Origin: Enterococcus sp. PF1-24
GTDB taxonomy: Bacteria; Bacillota; Bacilli; Lactobacillales; Enterococcaceae
Assembly: GCF_029893325.1 (NCBI RefSeq)
Contig: NZ_JARXWL010000016.1
Span: forward strand, 1-64,000
DNA length: 64,000 nt
Reading direction: 5' to 3'
The position numbers and the translations under genes are program-made. The notes under the pieces were generated by a model. The model was not told where the DNA came from and searched no databases. It was given only the letters and a program-made list of their open reading frames with translations. Of this stretch, positions 20,121 to 29,961 are shown in pieces. How positions within the stretch are numbered: position 1 is the first letter of the stretch; every line of letters begins with the position of its first letter.

Positions 20121-21572
20121 ATGATGAGTTTTGTTGTTGAAAATTTAACTTGGATTATCATTGCAGGGAATATTTTATTTTCCCTAGTCATTGTTTTTCG
20201 AGAACGCAGAGAAACCGCTCAAACTTGGGCGTGGCTGTTGGTTTTATTTTTTATTCCAATTTTAGGCTTTGTTTTGTATATTTTCTTTGGTCGGGGGATT
20301 TCCAAAGATAAAATTTTTGATTTGAAGATGCAAGAGAAAATTGGGATGAATGTCGAGATGGAGACACAGAAAGAAGCCTTGAATAGAGGGCTATTTCCAC
20401 ATCCTAGTACCGGTCAAGTTGATCCACGTCAATTGATTTATATGTTAACTTTTTATGAGAGTTCTTTATATACAACAAGAAATGATGTGCGACTTTTTAC
20501 TGATGGTCGGGAAAAATTTGATGCGCTAATTCGCGATATTGCTAAAGCTGAAAATCATATTCATATGGAATATTATATTTATCGGAATGATGATTTAGGG
20601 ATTGAAGTTCGAGATGCTTTAGTTGCGGCTGCTAAACGAGGGGTCAAAGTCCGTGTTTTGTTAGATGCGTGGGGTTCAACGCAAGTTAATGAGAAATTTT
20701 TTGCCCCATTAATTGCTACTAAAGGCGAAGTGGCTTTTTTCTTTCCTTTATTTTTGCCTTTTGTTAATCCACGCATTAACTACCGTAATCACAGGAAAAT
20801 TGTCGTGATTGATGGTCAAGTGGGTTATACTGGTGGCTTTAATATCGGGAATGAATATCTAGGATTAGTTAAAAAATTCGGCTATTGGCGGGATAATCAT
20901 TTAAGGATTCATGGAGAAAGTGTTTATTCTCTACAAAACCGTTTTATTATGGATTGGAACTCACAAAATACCCAAGAGATTCGCTATCAACCTGATTTGT
21001 TTCCTTTTATTCAATCACAAGGCAGTCGGGCGATTCAAATGGTAACTAGTGGTCCCGATTCAGAGCATGAACAAATTCGTATGACTTATTTAAAAATGAT
21101 TACTATGGCTAAAGAAGAAATTTTGATTCAAACGCCTTATTATATTCCTGATGAATCCATTCATGAAGCTTTAAAAATGGCATTATTATCAGGGGTTAAA
21201 GTTCATTTGCAGATTCCTAACAAACCAGATCATATTTTAGTTTATTGGGCAACCTACTCTTTTGCAGCTGAGCTGTTAGAGTATGGCGCAGTAATTGAAA
21301 CTTATGAAAATGGCTTTATGCACGCTAAAACGATGATTATTGATAGTGGCATTGTTTCAGTTGGTTCAGCGAATATTGACGTGCGCTCTTTCCGCTTAGA
21401 TTTTGAAGCCAATTGTATTATTTACGATGAAGAGATGGCGCAAGAAGTTCGTCAGGCTTTTTATCAAGATAGTAAAGTTTCAGAGAAATTAACGATGGAA
21501 AAATATCAAAAACGTAGCTTCTTCATTAAATTAAAAGAAGGTTTAGCTCGCTTAATTTCACCATTGTTATAA
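20121..21572 (+). CDS. cls: Cardiolipin synthase (PLD family)
   Basis: This 483-residue membrane enzyme joins two phosphatidylglycerols into cardiolipin. It has two N-terminal transmembrane helices (about 5-25 and 35-57) and two HKD motifs, HRKIVVID (about 223-230) and HAKTMIID (about 400-407). A GAGGTGA site precedes the ATG. Cardiolipin synthases of enterococci are linked to daptomycin response by general knowledge; nothing here shows an altered allele. Confidence 0.94.
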   Translation: MMSFVVENLTWIIIAGNILFSLVIVFRERRETAQTWAWLLVLFFIPILGFVLYIFFGRGISKDKIFDLKMQEKIGMNVEMETQKEALNRGLFPHPSTGQVDPRQLIYMLTFYESSLYTTRNDVRLFTDGREKFDALIRDIAKAENHIHMEYYIYRNDDLGIEVRDALVAAAKRGVKVRVLLDAWGSTQVNEKFFAPLIATKGEVAFFFPLFLPFVNPRINYRNHRKIVVIDGQVGYTGGFNIGNEYLGLVKKFGYWRDNHLRIHGESVYSLQNRFIMDWNSQNTQEIRYQPDLFPFIQSQGSRAIQMVTSGPDSEHEQIRMTYLKMITMAKEEILIQTPYYIPDESIHEALKMALLSGVKVHLQIPNKPDHILVYWATYSFAAELLEYGAVIETYENGFMHAKTMIIDSGIVSVGSANIDVRSFRLDFEANCIIYDEEMAQEVRQAFYQDSKVSEKLTMEKYQKRSFFIKLKEGLARLISPLL

Positions 21573-21583
21573 TCATCAATAAA

Positions 21584-21618
21584 AACACCACAGAAAACAA
21601 TTTTCTGCGGTGTTTTTT
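21584..21618 (+). terminator. Terminator of cls
   Basis: A 14-bp stem (21584-21597 with 21601-21614, one mismatch) has a 3-base loop and is followed by T-run to 21618. Confidence 0.88.
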
Positions 21619-21621
21619 GAT

Positions 21622-21665
21622 AACAGAAAACCATTAAAGCTAGATTGCTGGTTTTCTGTTATAAT
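21622..21665 (+). promoter_or_regulatory. 11-bp inverted repeat abutting an extended -10 box
   Basis: AACAGAAAACC (21622-21632) pairs perfectly with GGTTTTCTGTT (21650-21660). The right arm runs into TGTTATAAT (-10 at 21660-21665), so this looks like an operator at the promoter of the following ABC-F gene or a second small hairpin. Confidence 0.45.
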
Positions 21666-21710
21666 AATTGAAGTGAGTAAACTGCTTTGGCAGCTAAGGA
21701 GAACAAAATA

Positions 21711-23597
21711 ATGAAAGAATTAATAGTAACTGACTTAACAAAAACTTATGGCGAAAAAACGCTTTTTGATAAAATTTCTTTTTTAATACATGAAAAAGAC
21801 CGCATCGGCTTAATCGGTGTCAATGGAACTGGTAAAACAAGTTTATTAAATATTTTAGCGGGCAAGGATAGTGGTGACGGCGATACTTCAGCACTACAAG
21901 TGGCCAATGATTATCGGATTGGTTATTTATCACAAGCTACGGTTTTTGATGAAACACAAACTGTTTTAGAAGCGGTTTTTCAAGGCGAAAATGATTTAAT
22001 TCGAACGGTTCGTGAATATGAAGCCGCCCTGTTAGCTTTGGAAAAAGCTGGAGGCAATGAAGCTAATCAAAAACGCTACACTAAAGCGGAAGAGGCTATG
22101 AATGAAAAAGACGCTTGGTTAACCGATACTAACGCGAAAATTATTTTGCAAAAATTAGGGATTCAAGAGTTAGGCAAAAAAATTGGTGAATTGTCTGGTG
22201 GCCAAAAAAAGCGGGTAGGTTTAGCGCAAGTTTTAATTGATGAGCCAGATTTATTATTATTAGATGAACCAACCAACCACTTGGATTATCAAGCAATTCA
22301 ATGGTTAGAGAACTTTTTAAATCAATATCGTGGCGCATTATTAATGGTAACTCACGATCGCTACTTCTTAGATCGAGTAACCAATCGAATTTTTGAATTA
22401 AGCTTTGGTAAACTTCATGAATATAAAGGCAATTACGAAGCTTACTTGTTAGCGAAAAGTGATCGGGAAAGAGTGGCACAAGAGCAAGAGGGCAAACGTA
22501 AACAGCTTTTCAAACAAGAGTTGGCATGGATTCGGGCCGGGGTTCAAGCTCGCGGAACGAAGCAACAAGCCCGAATTAACCGTTTTGAAGATTTAAAAGA
22601 AAATCTTCATCAAGTGAAAACTAATGATAAAGTGGAAATGAACTTAGCCACACAGCGTTTAGGGAAAAAAGTTTTAGAAATTGATGCCGGCAATTTTCAA
22701 ATTGAGCAGCAAGTATTGTTGAAAGATTTTGATTTATTAATTCAAGCTCGAGAGCGTTTAGGAATTACTGGGAAAAATGGTGCTGGTAAGTCGACTTTAC
22801 TGAATATTTTAGCAGGACGCTTGGCGTTAACTTCAGGTAATTATCAAATTGGCGAAACCGTTCATTTAGCTTATTACACGCAAGAAAATGAAAAAATGAA
22901 TACGGAACAACGCATGATTGCTTATCTACAAGAGGCAGCGGAAGAAGCCAAACAAGCTGATGGTAGTCAAATTGGGGTAGCCGAACTGTTGGAACGCTTT
23001 TTATTCCCACGCTTTATGCACGGCACCAAAATCGCTAAACTTTCCGGTGGTGAGAAACGGCGTTTGTATTTATTAAAATTATTAATTCAACAGCCGAATG
23101 TTTTATTATTAGATGAACCAACCAATGATTTAGATATTGATACATTAACGATTTTAGAAGATTATCTGCAATCTTTTCCGGGTGCAGTCATTACTGTTTC
23201 CCACGACCGCTATTTTCTCGATAAAGTAGTTGAAAAGTTGTTAGTTTTTAATGGTAACGGGGAAATCACTAGTTATTTTGGCAATATGAGTGAATATTTA
23301 GCAACACTTCAAGAAACAAAAGAAGTAACCGTAGCTAAAGAGAAAAAAGTGGTAGCACCTGCACCAGCCGCAACTACGGTGAAGAAAAAATTATCTTATA
23401 TGGAGCAAAAGGAATGGCAAACCATTGAAGATGAAATCAGCCAGTTAGAAGAGAAAATCGCCGAAATTAGCGAAATGATGAATCATCAAGGGGATGATTT
23501 TGTTCGTCTGCAAGAGCTACAAAAAGAATTATCTGATAGTGAAACAGCCTTAGAAGAAAAAATGGCTCGTTGGGAGTATTTAAGCGAATTTGTTTAA
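21711..23597 (+). CDS. ABC-F family ATPase, Uup/YfmR-like
   Basis: This 628-residue protein has two ABC domains (Walker A GVNGTGKTS at about 36-44 and GKNGAGKST near 357; signatures LSGGQKKRV and LSGGEKRRL), a linker with arginine and lysine between them, and a C-terminal coiled coil (about 550-628) typical of Uup. ABC-F proteins act on ribosomes. Uup-like members resolve stalled or colliding ribosomes and are not classic resistance determinants. The ATG at 21711 with AAGGAG is preferred over the in-frame one at 21687. Confidence 0.92.
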   Translation: MKELIVTDLTKTYGEKTLFDKISFLIHEKDRIGLIGVNGTGKTSLLNILAGKDSGDGDTSALQVANDYRIGYLSQATVFDETQTVLEAVFQGENDLIRTVREYEAALLALEKAGGNEANQKRYTKAEEAMNEKDAWLTDTNAKIILQKLGIQELGKKIGELSGGQKKRVGLAQVLIDEPDLLLLDEPTNHLDYQAIQWLENFLNQYRGALLMVTHDRYFLDRVTNRIFELSFGKLHEYKGNYEAYLLAKSDRERVAQEQEGKRKQLFKQELAWIRAGVQARGTKQQARINRFEDLKENLHQVKTNDKVEMNLATQRLGKKVLEIDAGNFQIEQQVLLKDFDLLIQARERLGITGKNGAGKSTLLNILAGRLALTSGNYQIGETVHLAYYTQENEKMNTEQRMIAYLQEAAEEAKQADGSQIGVAELLERFLFPRFMHGTKIAKLSGGEKRRLYLLKLLIQQPNVLLLDEPTNDLDIDTLTILEDYLQSFPGAVITVSHDRYFLDKVVEKLLVFNGNGEITSYFGNMSEYLATLQETKEVTVAKEKKVVAPAPAATTVKKKLSYMEQKEWQTIEDEISQLEEKIAEISEMMNHQGDDFVRLQELQKELSDSETALEEKMARWEYLSEFV

Positions 23598-23694
23598 CTC
23601 TTGGCAACTCAGTTACAAAAAAAGGTTTTCGATTTCATTTTAGAGTGTTATAGTATTAAAAGTATGTTTGATTAATGAACTAGGGGGAATCATC

Positions 23695-24642
23695 TTGGAG
23701 CAAGCTTATCTTGATTTAGGAAAAAAATTATTAGCTGAAGGAAATTACAAAAGCGATCGCACGGGTACCGGAACTTATAGTTTATTCGGTCATCAAATGC
23801 GTTTTGATTTGCAGCAAGGTTTTCCTTTATTGACTACGAAAAGAATTCCTTTTAGCTTAATTAAAAGTGAGTTATTGTGGTTTTTAAAAGGTGATACAAA
23901 TATTCGCTATCTTTTGCAAAATAATAATCATATTTGGGATGAGTGGGCTTTTGAGCGCTTTGTAAAAAGTGCTGACTATACCGGTCCTGATATGACTGAT
24001 TTTGGTAGAAGATGTTTAGTTGATGAAGCTTTCAATGAAGTTTATCAACATGAACTAACCACTTTTTGTGATAAAATAGTTAATGATGAAGCTTTTGCTG
24101 AGCAATATGGTGATTTGGGGCATATTTACGGCTACCAATGGCGTCATTGGGAAGCTCAAGATGGTTCTTTTATTGATCAAATTAAAGAAGTCATTGAAAT
24201 GATTCGTACCAATCCTGATTCTCGTCGTTTAATGGTTTCAGCTTGGAACCCAGCAGATATACCATCGATGGCATTACCACCTTGTCATGCGCTGTTTCAA
24301 TTTTATGTTAATGACGGTAAATTAAGCTGTCAGCTTTATCAAAGAAGTGCCGATGTCTTTTTAGGCGTACCATTTAATATTGCTAGTTATGCTTTATTGA
24401 CGCATTTAATCGCTCATGAAACAGGTTTAGCGGTAGGTGAATTTGTGCATACTTTAGGGGATGCTCATTTATATAGTAATCATGTAACGCAAATGGAAGA
24501 ACAAATCAGTCGGGAAGTTCGGCCTGCGCCTACATTGATTTTAAATTCAGAGAAGCAGTCTGTATTTGATTTTGAAATGGAAGATATTAAAATTGAAAAC
24601 TATAATCCCCATCCAACAATCAAAGCACCGATTGCGGTTTAA
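23695..24642 (+). CDS. thyA: Thymidylate synthase
   Basis: This 315-residue enzyme methylates dUMP to dTMP using methylene-tetrahydrofolate. The catalytic Cys is in PPCHALFQF (about 197), and the folate/dUMP motifs SDRTGTGT and [14 protein letters not shown] are present. A TTG start at 23695 is chosen because AGGGGG lies 7-8 bases upstream and the product then begins like other ThyA proteins. The dihydrofolate by-product is recycled by the next gene. Confidence 0.95.
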   Translation: MEQAYLDLGKKLLAEGNYKSDRTGTGTYSLFGHQMRFDLQQGFPLLTTKRIPFSLIKSELLWFLKGDTNIRYLLQNNNHIWDEWAFERFVKSADYTGPDMTDFGRRCLVDEAFNEVYQHELTTFCDKIVNDEAFAEQYGDLGHIYGYQWRHWEAQDGSFIDQIKEVIEMIRTNPDSRRLMVSAWNPADIPSMALPPCHALFQFYVNDGKLSCQLYQRSADVFLGVPFNIASYALLTHLIAHETGLAVGEFVHTLGDAHLYSNHVTQMEEQISREVRPAPTLILNSEKQSVFDFEMEDIKIENYNPHPTIKAPIAV

Positions 24643-24703
24643 TTTAAATCTTTAAATTGAAGGAATTTTAACTTACTAAGAAGCAAACTGAAGGAGTCAT
24701 ATT

Positions 24704-25195
24704 ATGTTAGCTGTTATTTGGGCACAAAATGAAGAAGGCTTAATTGGAAAAGAGAATCATTTACCATGGCATTTGCCAAATGATTTAAAATTCTTTAAGC
24801 AAATGACAGAAAATAATACGATTATCATGGGGCGAAAAACCTTTGAAGGCATGGGCAGTCGCTTATTGCCTAATCGTGAAACGATTATTTTAACAACTGA
24901 TTTAAATTATCAAGTGGCAGGAGCAACTGTTCTTCACGATATTTCATCGGTTATTAGCTATAGTGAAGCCAATGAGGGCATTACTTTTGTGGCAGGGGGT
25001 TCTTTAATTTATAAAGAATTATTACCTTATTGTAAAGTTTTATACCGAACGGTGATTACTGGCGAGTTTGAAGGCGATGCTTATTTTCCGACAATTGATT
25101 GGGACCAGTGGCATTTGGTGAGCGTTAGTGATGGAGAAGTGGATGAAAAAAATCTTTATCCCCATTCTTTTGAAACTTATCAAAGAGTAGACTAA
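24704..25195 (+). CDS. folA: Dihydrofolate reductase
   Basis: This 163-residue NADPH-dependent enzyme regenerates tetrahydrofolate after ThyA. It shows IWAQNEEGLIGKENHLPWHLPNDL (substrate loop, about 4-27), IIMGRKTFEGM and FVAGGSLIYKELL. An AAGGAG site precedes the ATG, 60 bp after thyA. No unusual substitution for trimethoprim resistance can be asserted by eye. Confidence 0.95.
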   Translation: MLAVIWAQNEEGLIGKENHLPWHLPNDLKFFKQMTENNTIIMGRKTFEGMGSRLLPNRETIILTTDLNYQVAGATVLHDISSVISYSEANEGITFVAGGSLIYKELLPYCKVLYRTVITGEFEGDAYFPTIDWDQWHLVSVSDGEVDEKNLYPHSFETYQRVD

Positions 25196-25216
25196 AACTA
25201 AAAAATGACCATAAAA

Positions 25217-25240
25217 AAAGGACTGAAAAGTCCTTTTTTT
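25217..25240 (+). terminator. Terminator of thyA-folA
   Basis: AAAGGACT pairs with AGTCCTTT across a short loop, followed by a T-run. Confidence 0.88.
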
Positions 25241-25247
25241 GTGATTG

Positions 25248-25425
25248 TCTAGCTACAGGCACTAGCTCCTCTCGGCAAAATGAGAATAAAATTCGTGGCA
25301 GAAAACACCACTATAATTTGATTCTGCATTTTGCTCGGGAGCTGAACAAGTGACTTCCGCTTTTCTGATTGTCTAGCTACAAAACTTTACTTGGGTGCAA
25401 GTCAAGTTTCTTTGCTTTTCTGATT
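25248..25425. repeat. Second locus of the 124-bp structured repeat
   Basis: A full 124-bp unit (25248-25371) and an internally deleted one (25372-25425) match the family at 8663. The array again starts at the stop codon of a minus-strand gene (hemolysin III). Confidence 0.78.
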
Positions 25426-26077
25426 AAGTATAAAATAAAACTGAGAAATACATTAAGCCAGCACCTAACATAACGAATAAATGCCAGACCACGTGCATAA
25501 AACGAACGCTCTTTAAGCTATAAAAAGCGGCACCAATTGTATAAGCTAAACCGCCACCAACCAATAAGATGGTTCCGGTTAAACCTAGGGAAGTACATAA
25601 TGGCTTAGCAGCGATTAAACAAAGCCAACCCATCACAACATAAATGATAGTAGAAACCTTTGAAACATTGTCCTGTTTATGAAGTGTCAGGGATTTATAA
25701 ATCACGCCGCTAATTGCTAGCGCCCAAATCAAACCAAATAAAGTCCAGCCTAACCAGCTTTTAATGCTTAATAAACAAAAAGGCGTATAACTACCGGCAA
25801 TTAAAAGAAAAATCGAGCTGTGGTCAAAAACTTGAAAAACTTTTTTTGCTTTAGTAAAAATTAAACTATGGAAAAGGGTTGAAGATAAAAATAGTAAAAT
25901 CATCGTCGCACCAAATAAAGCATAGGATACAACATGTAAAGCTGAGCCTAAACGAGCCCCTTTAACTAAAAGAATCACTAAGCCAACAATACTTAAACCA
26001 GCGCCGATTCCGTGAGTGACTGCATTTAAAACTTCATTGACAATAAAATATTTTTTGGTAAATTTTAATGAATTCAT
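25424..26077 (-). CDS. Hemolysin III family (PAQR-like) membrane protein
   Basis: This 217-residue protein has seven predicted transmembrane helices and the family signatures NAVTHGIGAGLSIVG (about 17-31), FLSSTLFHSL (about 63-72), FDHSSIFLLIAGSYTPF (about 84-100) and a late HVVWHLFVMLGAGLMYF. The conserved His/Asp residues form a metal site like that of PAQR receptors. Despite the name, hemolysis is not generally shown. The gene stands alone. Confidence 0.92.
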   Translation of the reverse strand: MNSLKFTKKYFIVNEVLNAVTHGIGAGLSIVGLVILLVKGARLGSALHVVSYALFGATMILLFLSSTLFHSLIFTKAKKVFQVFDHSSIFLLIAGSYTPFCLLSIKSWLGWTLFGLIWALAISGVIYKSLTLHKQDNVSKVSTIIYVVMGWLCLIAAKPLCTSLGLTGTILLVGGGLAYTIGAAFYSLKSVRFMHVVWHLFVMLGAGLMYFSVLFYT

Positions 26078-26206
26078 AGCATCAACTTCCTTAATTTTTA
26101 GAGCGGAGAGAATTTAAGCTAACACGCGATAGTTCGCTAATTTCTAACTTTTTAAATTCCCGCAGCTAGATTAATAGATTTAAATGATGAAAAATGTACG
26201 TGTTTT

Positions 26207-26215
26207 TGTTATACT
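26207..26215 (+). promoter_or_regulatory. Possible extended -10 promoter of degV
   Basis: TGTTATACT (TGn plus -10 at 26210-26215) lies about 120 bp upstream of degV. A second TATACT occurs near 26252. No good -35 box is seen. Confidence 0.4.
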
Positions 26216-26335
26216 AGATATTAACAAGATATTCTATATTAAAGAAAAAACTATACTAAATATTTCAGTAGAATCAATCCTTAATAGTATTCTATCATGA
26301 ATAGTGAGCTTTTGTTGAAGAAAGAGAGAAAAATT

Positions 26336-27178
26336 ATGAAAAAAGTAAAAATTGTAACAGATTCTTCTTGTACCATGGAAAAATCTTTGAGAGATGAATT
26401 AAATATTCACGTTGCGCCCCTTTCCGTGATGATTGATGGTGTCGTTTATCGTGATGATGATAATTTGGATGGTAAGCAATTTGTCGATATGATGCTAGTA
26501 GCCCAAAATTTACCAAAAACTAGTCAACCACCAATTGGTGAATTTGTGGATTTATATGATGAATTAGGCAAAGATGGCAGCGAAATTATTTCCATCCATA
26601 TGACAAAAATGCTAAGCGGAACTGTTGAGTCTGCTCGCCAAGCGAGTCAATTAACTAATAGTAAAGTTACTGTAATTGATAGTGATTTTACTGACCAAGG
26701 CTTATCTTTCCAAGTAATTGAAGCGGCAAAATTAGCTGAAGCTGGTGCTAGTGTGGAAGAAATTTTAGCAGCAGTCGAAAAAATTCATCAACATACAAAA
26801 TTATATATTGGCGTAGCTAGCTTAGATAATTTAGTTAAAGGTGGTCGAATCAGCCGTGTGACTGGGATGATTTCTAATTTTTTAAATATCAAAGTTGTGA
26901 TGGATTTAAAAGATGCGGAATTAATCACAATCGCTAAAGGTCGTGGCAACAAGACCATTATGAAATGGTTTGATGGTTTGAAAGAAGAAATGAGCAAATT
27001 AACCAATGTAAAAAGCATCGGTATTTCTTATGCTGGCGAGCCTGGTTTAGCTGAAACTTTTAAACAGAGTCTTCAAGGGCTTTTTCCTGAAATTAAGATT
27101 CCTGTTTTGCATACCAATCCCGTAATTGCCACTCACACCGGTGAAGGCGCTTTTGCCATCATGTTTTATACAGAATAA
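26336..27178 (+). CDS. DegV-family fatty-acid-binding protein (FakB-like)
   Basis: This 280-residue protein starts KVKIVTDSSCTMEK and carries DegV hallmarks: PKTSQPPIGEF (about 60-70) and IHMTKMLSGTVESARQA (about 85-101). Homologues bind a fatty acid and present it to the FakA kinase for incorporation into phospholipid. The ATG at 26336 is preferred over the upstream one at 26297, which has no ribosome site. No fakA lies nearby. Confidence 0.92.
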   Translation: MKKVKIVTDSSCTMEKSLRDELNIHVAPLSVMIDGVVYRDDDNLDGKQFVDMMLVAQNLPKTSQPPIGEFVDLYDELGKDGSEIISIHMTKMLSGTVESARQASQLTNSKVTVIDSDFTDQGLSFQVIEAAKLAEAGASVEEILAAVEKIHQHTKLYIGVASLDNLVKGGRISRVTGMISNFLNIKVVMDLKDAELITIAKGRGNKTIMKWFDGLKEEMSKLTNVKSIGISYAGEPGLAETFKQSLQGLFPEIKIPVLHTNPVIATHTGEGAFAIMFYTE

Positions 27179-27188
27179 TAGAGCTTTT

Positions 27189-27220
27189 AAAACAGCACTG
27201 AAATTTTTAGTGCTGTTTTT
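27189..27220 (+). terminator. Terminator of degV
   Basis: AAAACAGCACT (27189-27199) pairs with AGTGCTGTTTT and is followed by T. Confidence 0.88.
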
Positions 27221-27383
27221 ATATAAAAAAGTATAAAAGAAGCTAAAATAAATAATTTTTGATGGTATTTTTAGTAAGAAAAATGTATGATATTTGTACA
27301 CCGTTTCTTAAAAGAGAGCTTAATAGATGAGTGTTTGTTGTTTTTTTGCAAGCATTGATTGTAAAAATAGAGGAGTGAAGAGC

Positions 27384-28268
27384 GTGCCAAAGAAGTTTCA
27401 AAAATTTTTGGTAGGACTACTTTTTTTTCTTAGTGTAACTGGGGTAAGTTATTTAGCTGCGACAGCATTATTTCCAAAAGCTACCCCTCGCTGGAATCAA
27501 GCGGCACCTAAAGTTGAAAGTAGCGAGAATAAAGAAATTATTCATTACACAGCTGTTGGTGATTCTTTAACTGAAGGAATTGGCGATGTCACCCAGCAAG
27601 GGGGCTTCGTTCACCTATTAGCTAGTGATTTACAAGAAAAATATAATTTTAATGCCATTACTGAAGATAATTATGGCGTATCTGGCGATCGTAGCGATCA
27701 AATAATTAAACGTCTAAAAAAAGATGAAGAGTTAACTAAATGTTTAGCAAAAGCTGATTTTATCACAGTTACAGTTGGTGGTAATGATTTAATGAAAGCT
27801 TTTCAAAGTAACTTTTTTAATTTGACGGTGGAAACCTTTGATAAGCCGATGGAGCAATATCAAGAAAATTTAGTTGAACTGTTTGAATTAATTCGTAATG
27901 AAAATCCGCAAGCGCCAATTTATGTGTTAGGGATTTATAATCCTTATTATGTTAATTTCCCTGAAATTACTGATTTACAAACAATTTTTGATAATTGGAA
28001 TATTGCTACCCAAGAAGTTGTTAGAGATGTAAAAAATAGTTATTTCATTCCGATTAATGAATTACTATATCAAGGAATTGATGGCAATATGGGGATTGAT
28101 GTGCAAGAAACTCCAGAAGGTAAAGATGGTTCTTTTACTTTAAATGATGCGTTATATGATGGAGATAGCTTTCATCCTAATAATTTAGGCTATCAAATTA
28201 TGGCCAATGCGGTCAAAGAAAAATTGATTGAAACTGAAAATCAATGGGTTTTAAAAGGAAAAGAATAA
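27384..28268 (+). CDS. Membrane-anchored SGNH/GDSL hydrolase (YpmR-like)
   Basis: This 294-residue protein has an N-terminal transmembrane or signal segment (about 6-28), the GDSL block AVGDSLTEGIGD (about 56-67), GGND (about 134-137) and the catalytic DSFHPNNLGY (about 257-266). It probably removes acyl groups from lipids or cell-wall polymers outside the cell. A GTG start at 27384 is chosen because AGAGGAG lies just upstream; the longer frame from 27327 has no good site. It is followed by a YpmS-like gene, the same order as ypmR-ypmS in Bacillus. Confidence 0.9.
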   Translation: MPKKFQKFLVGLLFFLSVTGVSYLAATALFPKATPRWNQAAPKVESSENKEIIHYTAVGDSLTEGIGDVTQQGGFVHLLASDLQEKYNFNAITEDNYGVSGDRSDQIIKRLKKDEELTKCLAKADFITVTVGGNDLMKAFQSNFFNLTVETFDKPMEQYQENLVELFELIRNENPQAPIYVLGIYNPYYVNFPEITDLQTIFDNWNIATQEVVRDVKNSYFIPINELLYQGIDGNMGIDVQETPEGKDGSFTLNDALYDGDSFHPNNLGYQIMANAVKEKLIETENQWVLKGKE

Positions 28269-28317
28269 GCATTTAAGCTTAAACATAGTAGTCAGCCAAA
28301 GAGGAGGCAGAAACATT

Positions 28318-29001
28318 TTGCAAGTGGAAGAACAAAAAGTCAAAAAAAGAAAAGTTTCAAAAGAGAAAACGCCGAAGCAACCCTTAAATATTTGGAAAGT
28401 TGCTTTTCTTAGTTTAGCAGGAATCTTATTAGGGGCGACCATCTTGATTGTAGGACGGATTTATTTGCCGAGAGAAGCAAAAGAAGATATGCCTAGCACC
28501 ACTTTAATCGCTAGTGAACCAATTTTAACAATTAACAGCACCAAAGACCAAGTGAACCAATTGATTGATCACTATTTGCAATCTTTTCTGAAAGATTCAG
28601 ATGTACAATATCATTTCTATTTGAAAAATGAAGCCTTATTGACTGGCGAGTTTGAGTTATTTGGTTTTGCTACGCAATTTTATTTGTATTTTGAACCTTA
28701 TGTCATGGAAGATGGCAATGTACAGTTGCGAACAAAAAGTTTATCTTTAGGTAGTTTAAATTTACCTGTTACCGATTTATTAGGAATGGTTAAACGAGCT
28801 TTTGATTTTCCTGAATGGGTGGAAGTAAATGAAGAAGAAAAAATGATTTTGCTACACTTAGATAAATTTGAAATTCCGAGTGGTTTATTTATCAAAGCTG
28901 AAAAAATCAATTTGGTTGATGATGAAATTCGGTTTAGTTTATACTTATCAGAAACAAATGAAGAGACAGATGCAACAAATGAAAGTAATATTGAAGAGTA
29001 A
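28318..29001 (+). CDS. YpmS-like (DUF2140) membrane-anchored protein
   Basis: This 227-residue protein has a lysine-rich cytoplasmic start, one transmembrane helix (about 28-48), and an extracellular domain with paired stretches such as LTINSTKDQVNQLIDHYLQ and IPSGLFIKAEKINLVDDEI, characteristic of DUF2140. Start is TTG, with AGAGGAGG about 10 bases upstream. It probably shares a transcript with the SGNH hydrolase. Function is unknown. Confidence 0.88.
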   Translation: MQVEEQKVKKRKVSKEKTPKQPLNIWKVAFLSLAGILLGATILIVGRIYLPREAKEDMPSTTLIASEPILTINSTKDQVNQLIDHYLQSFLKDSDVQYHFYLKNEALLTGEFELFGFATQFYLYFEPYVMEDGNVQLRTKSLSLGSLNLPVTDLLGMVKRAFDFPEWVEVNEEEKMILLHLDKFEIPSGLFIKAEKINLVDDEIRFSLYLSETNEETDATNESNIEE

Positions 29002-29034
29002 AAAGTTACTTTATAATCTATAAGGAGGAGCGTA

Positions 29035-29577
29035 ATGACAGAAAAGTTAGAGCAAGCTATTTTTGCTGGTGGTTGTTTTTGGTGTATGGTCCAACCTTTT
29101 GATACTTTACCAGGGATTCATTCCGTTCTTTCTGGCTACACCGGTGGGCATACCGAAAATCCAACTTATGCTGAGGTGAAGCAGGGGAATATCGGTCATA
29201 CGGAAGCGGTAGAAATTATTTTTGAACCAGCTTTGATTAGTTATCAAGAATTATTAGCGATTTATTGGCAACAAACAGATCCCACTGATGCTTTTGGTCA
29301 ATTTGAAGATCGTGGAGATAATTATCGTCCGATTATTTTTTTTACTAATCAAGAACAGCAAAAATTAGCTGAAGCCAGCAAACAAGCTTTAGCTGACAGT
29401 GGCAAATTTAACGAGCCAATCGTGACCACTATTGAAGCCGCTAAACCTTTTTATGTGGCGGAACTAGAGCATCAAGAATATTATAAAAAGCATCCTATGA
29501 ACTTTGCTCGCAATCACGAAAGACGGGCGAAATTTATCAATAATCATTGGGAAACTAGCAAGGAAGTGCATGAATGA
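29035..29577 (+). CDS. msrA: Peptide methionine-S-sulfoxide reductase
   Basis: This 180-residue enzyme repairs oxidised methionine (S-form). The catalytic motif [13 protein letters not shown] is at about 11-23, and [13 protein letters not shown] and [20 protein letters not shown] complete the active site. AAGGAGGAG precedes the ATG. It overlaps yozE by four bases. Confidence 0.95.
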   Translation: MTEKLEQAIFAGGCFWCMVQPFDTLPGIHSVLSGYTGGHTENPTYAEVKQGNIGHTEAVEIIFEPALISYQELLAIYWQQTDPTDAFGQFEDRGDNYRPIIFFTNQEQQKLAEASKQALADSGKFNEPIVTTIEAAKPFYVAELEHQEYYKKHPMNFARNHERRAKFINNHWETSKEVHE

Positions 29578-29795
29578 GGCGGAGTTTTTATCACTATGTA
29601 ATGACGTTAAAAGGACCAAATTTAAAAAATAAAGAAATGAATTTCGCTAACCATGTTGCTGTCGACATTCAATTTCCTAAGCAGTCAGAAGACTATCATG
29701 AATTATCTTCTTACTTAGAAATGGAAGCTAATTATGTAGATACCATGGCTTTATTTGATGAAATTTGGGAGAAATATATCGAGAATAATCAATAA
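29574..29795 (+). CDS. YozE-family SAM-like small protein (UPF0346)
   Basis: This 73-residue protein matches YozE, with [14 protein letters not shown] at the start, [15 protein letters not shown] and [24 protein letters not shown]. Its fold is a sterile-alpha-motif-like helical bundle; its role is unknown. It is translationally coupled to msrA (ATGA). Confidence 0.92.
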   Translation: MRRSFYHYVMTLKGPNLKNKEMNFANHVAVDIQFPKQSEDYHELSSYLEMEANYVDTMALFDEIWEKYIENNQ

Positions 29796-29821
29796 AGAGA
29801 GCGAAAGCTCTCTTTATTTTT
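29794..29821 (+). terminator. Terminator after yozE
   Basis: AAAGAGAGC and GCTCTCTTT form a 9-bp stem with a GAAA loop, followed by a T-rich tail. Confidence 0.88.
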
Positions 29822-29961
29822 ATAAAAAATAAAAATTGCTGGCTAATGTGGTCTGGACTTCCGCTTTTATTGTTTTCATGTTACTATTAAGGGTAGTTAA
29901 GAGCGGGGTTAGTGAGTTTTAAAGCTCTTTATTCAACTTCAATTTAGTAAGGAAGTTTGCG

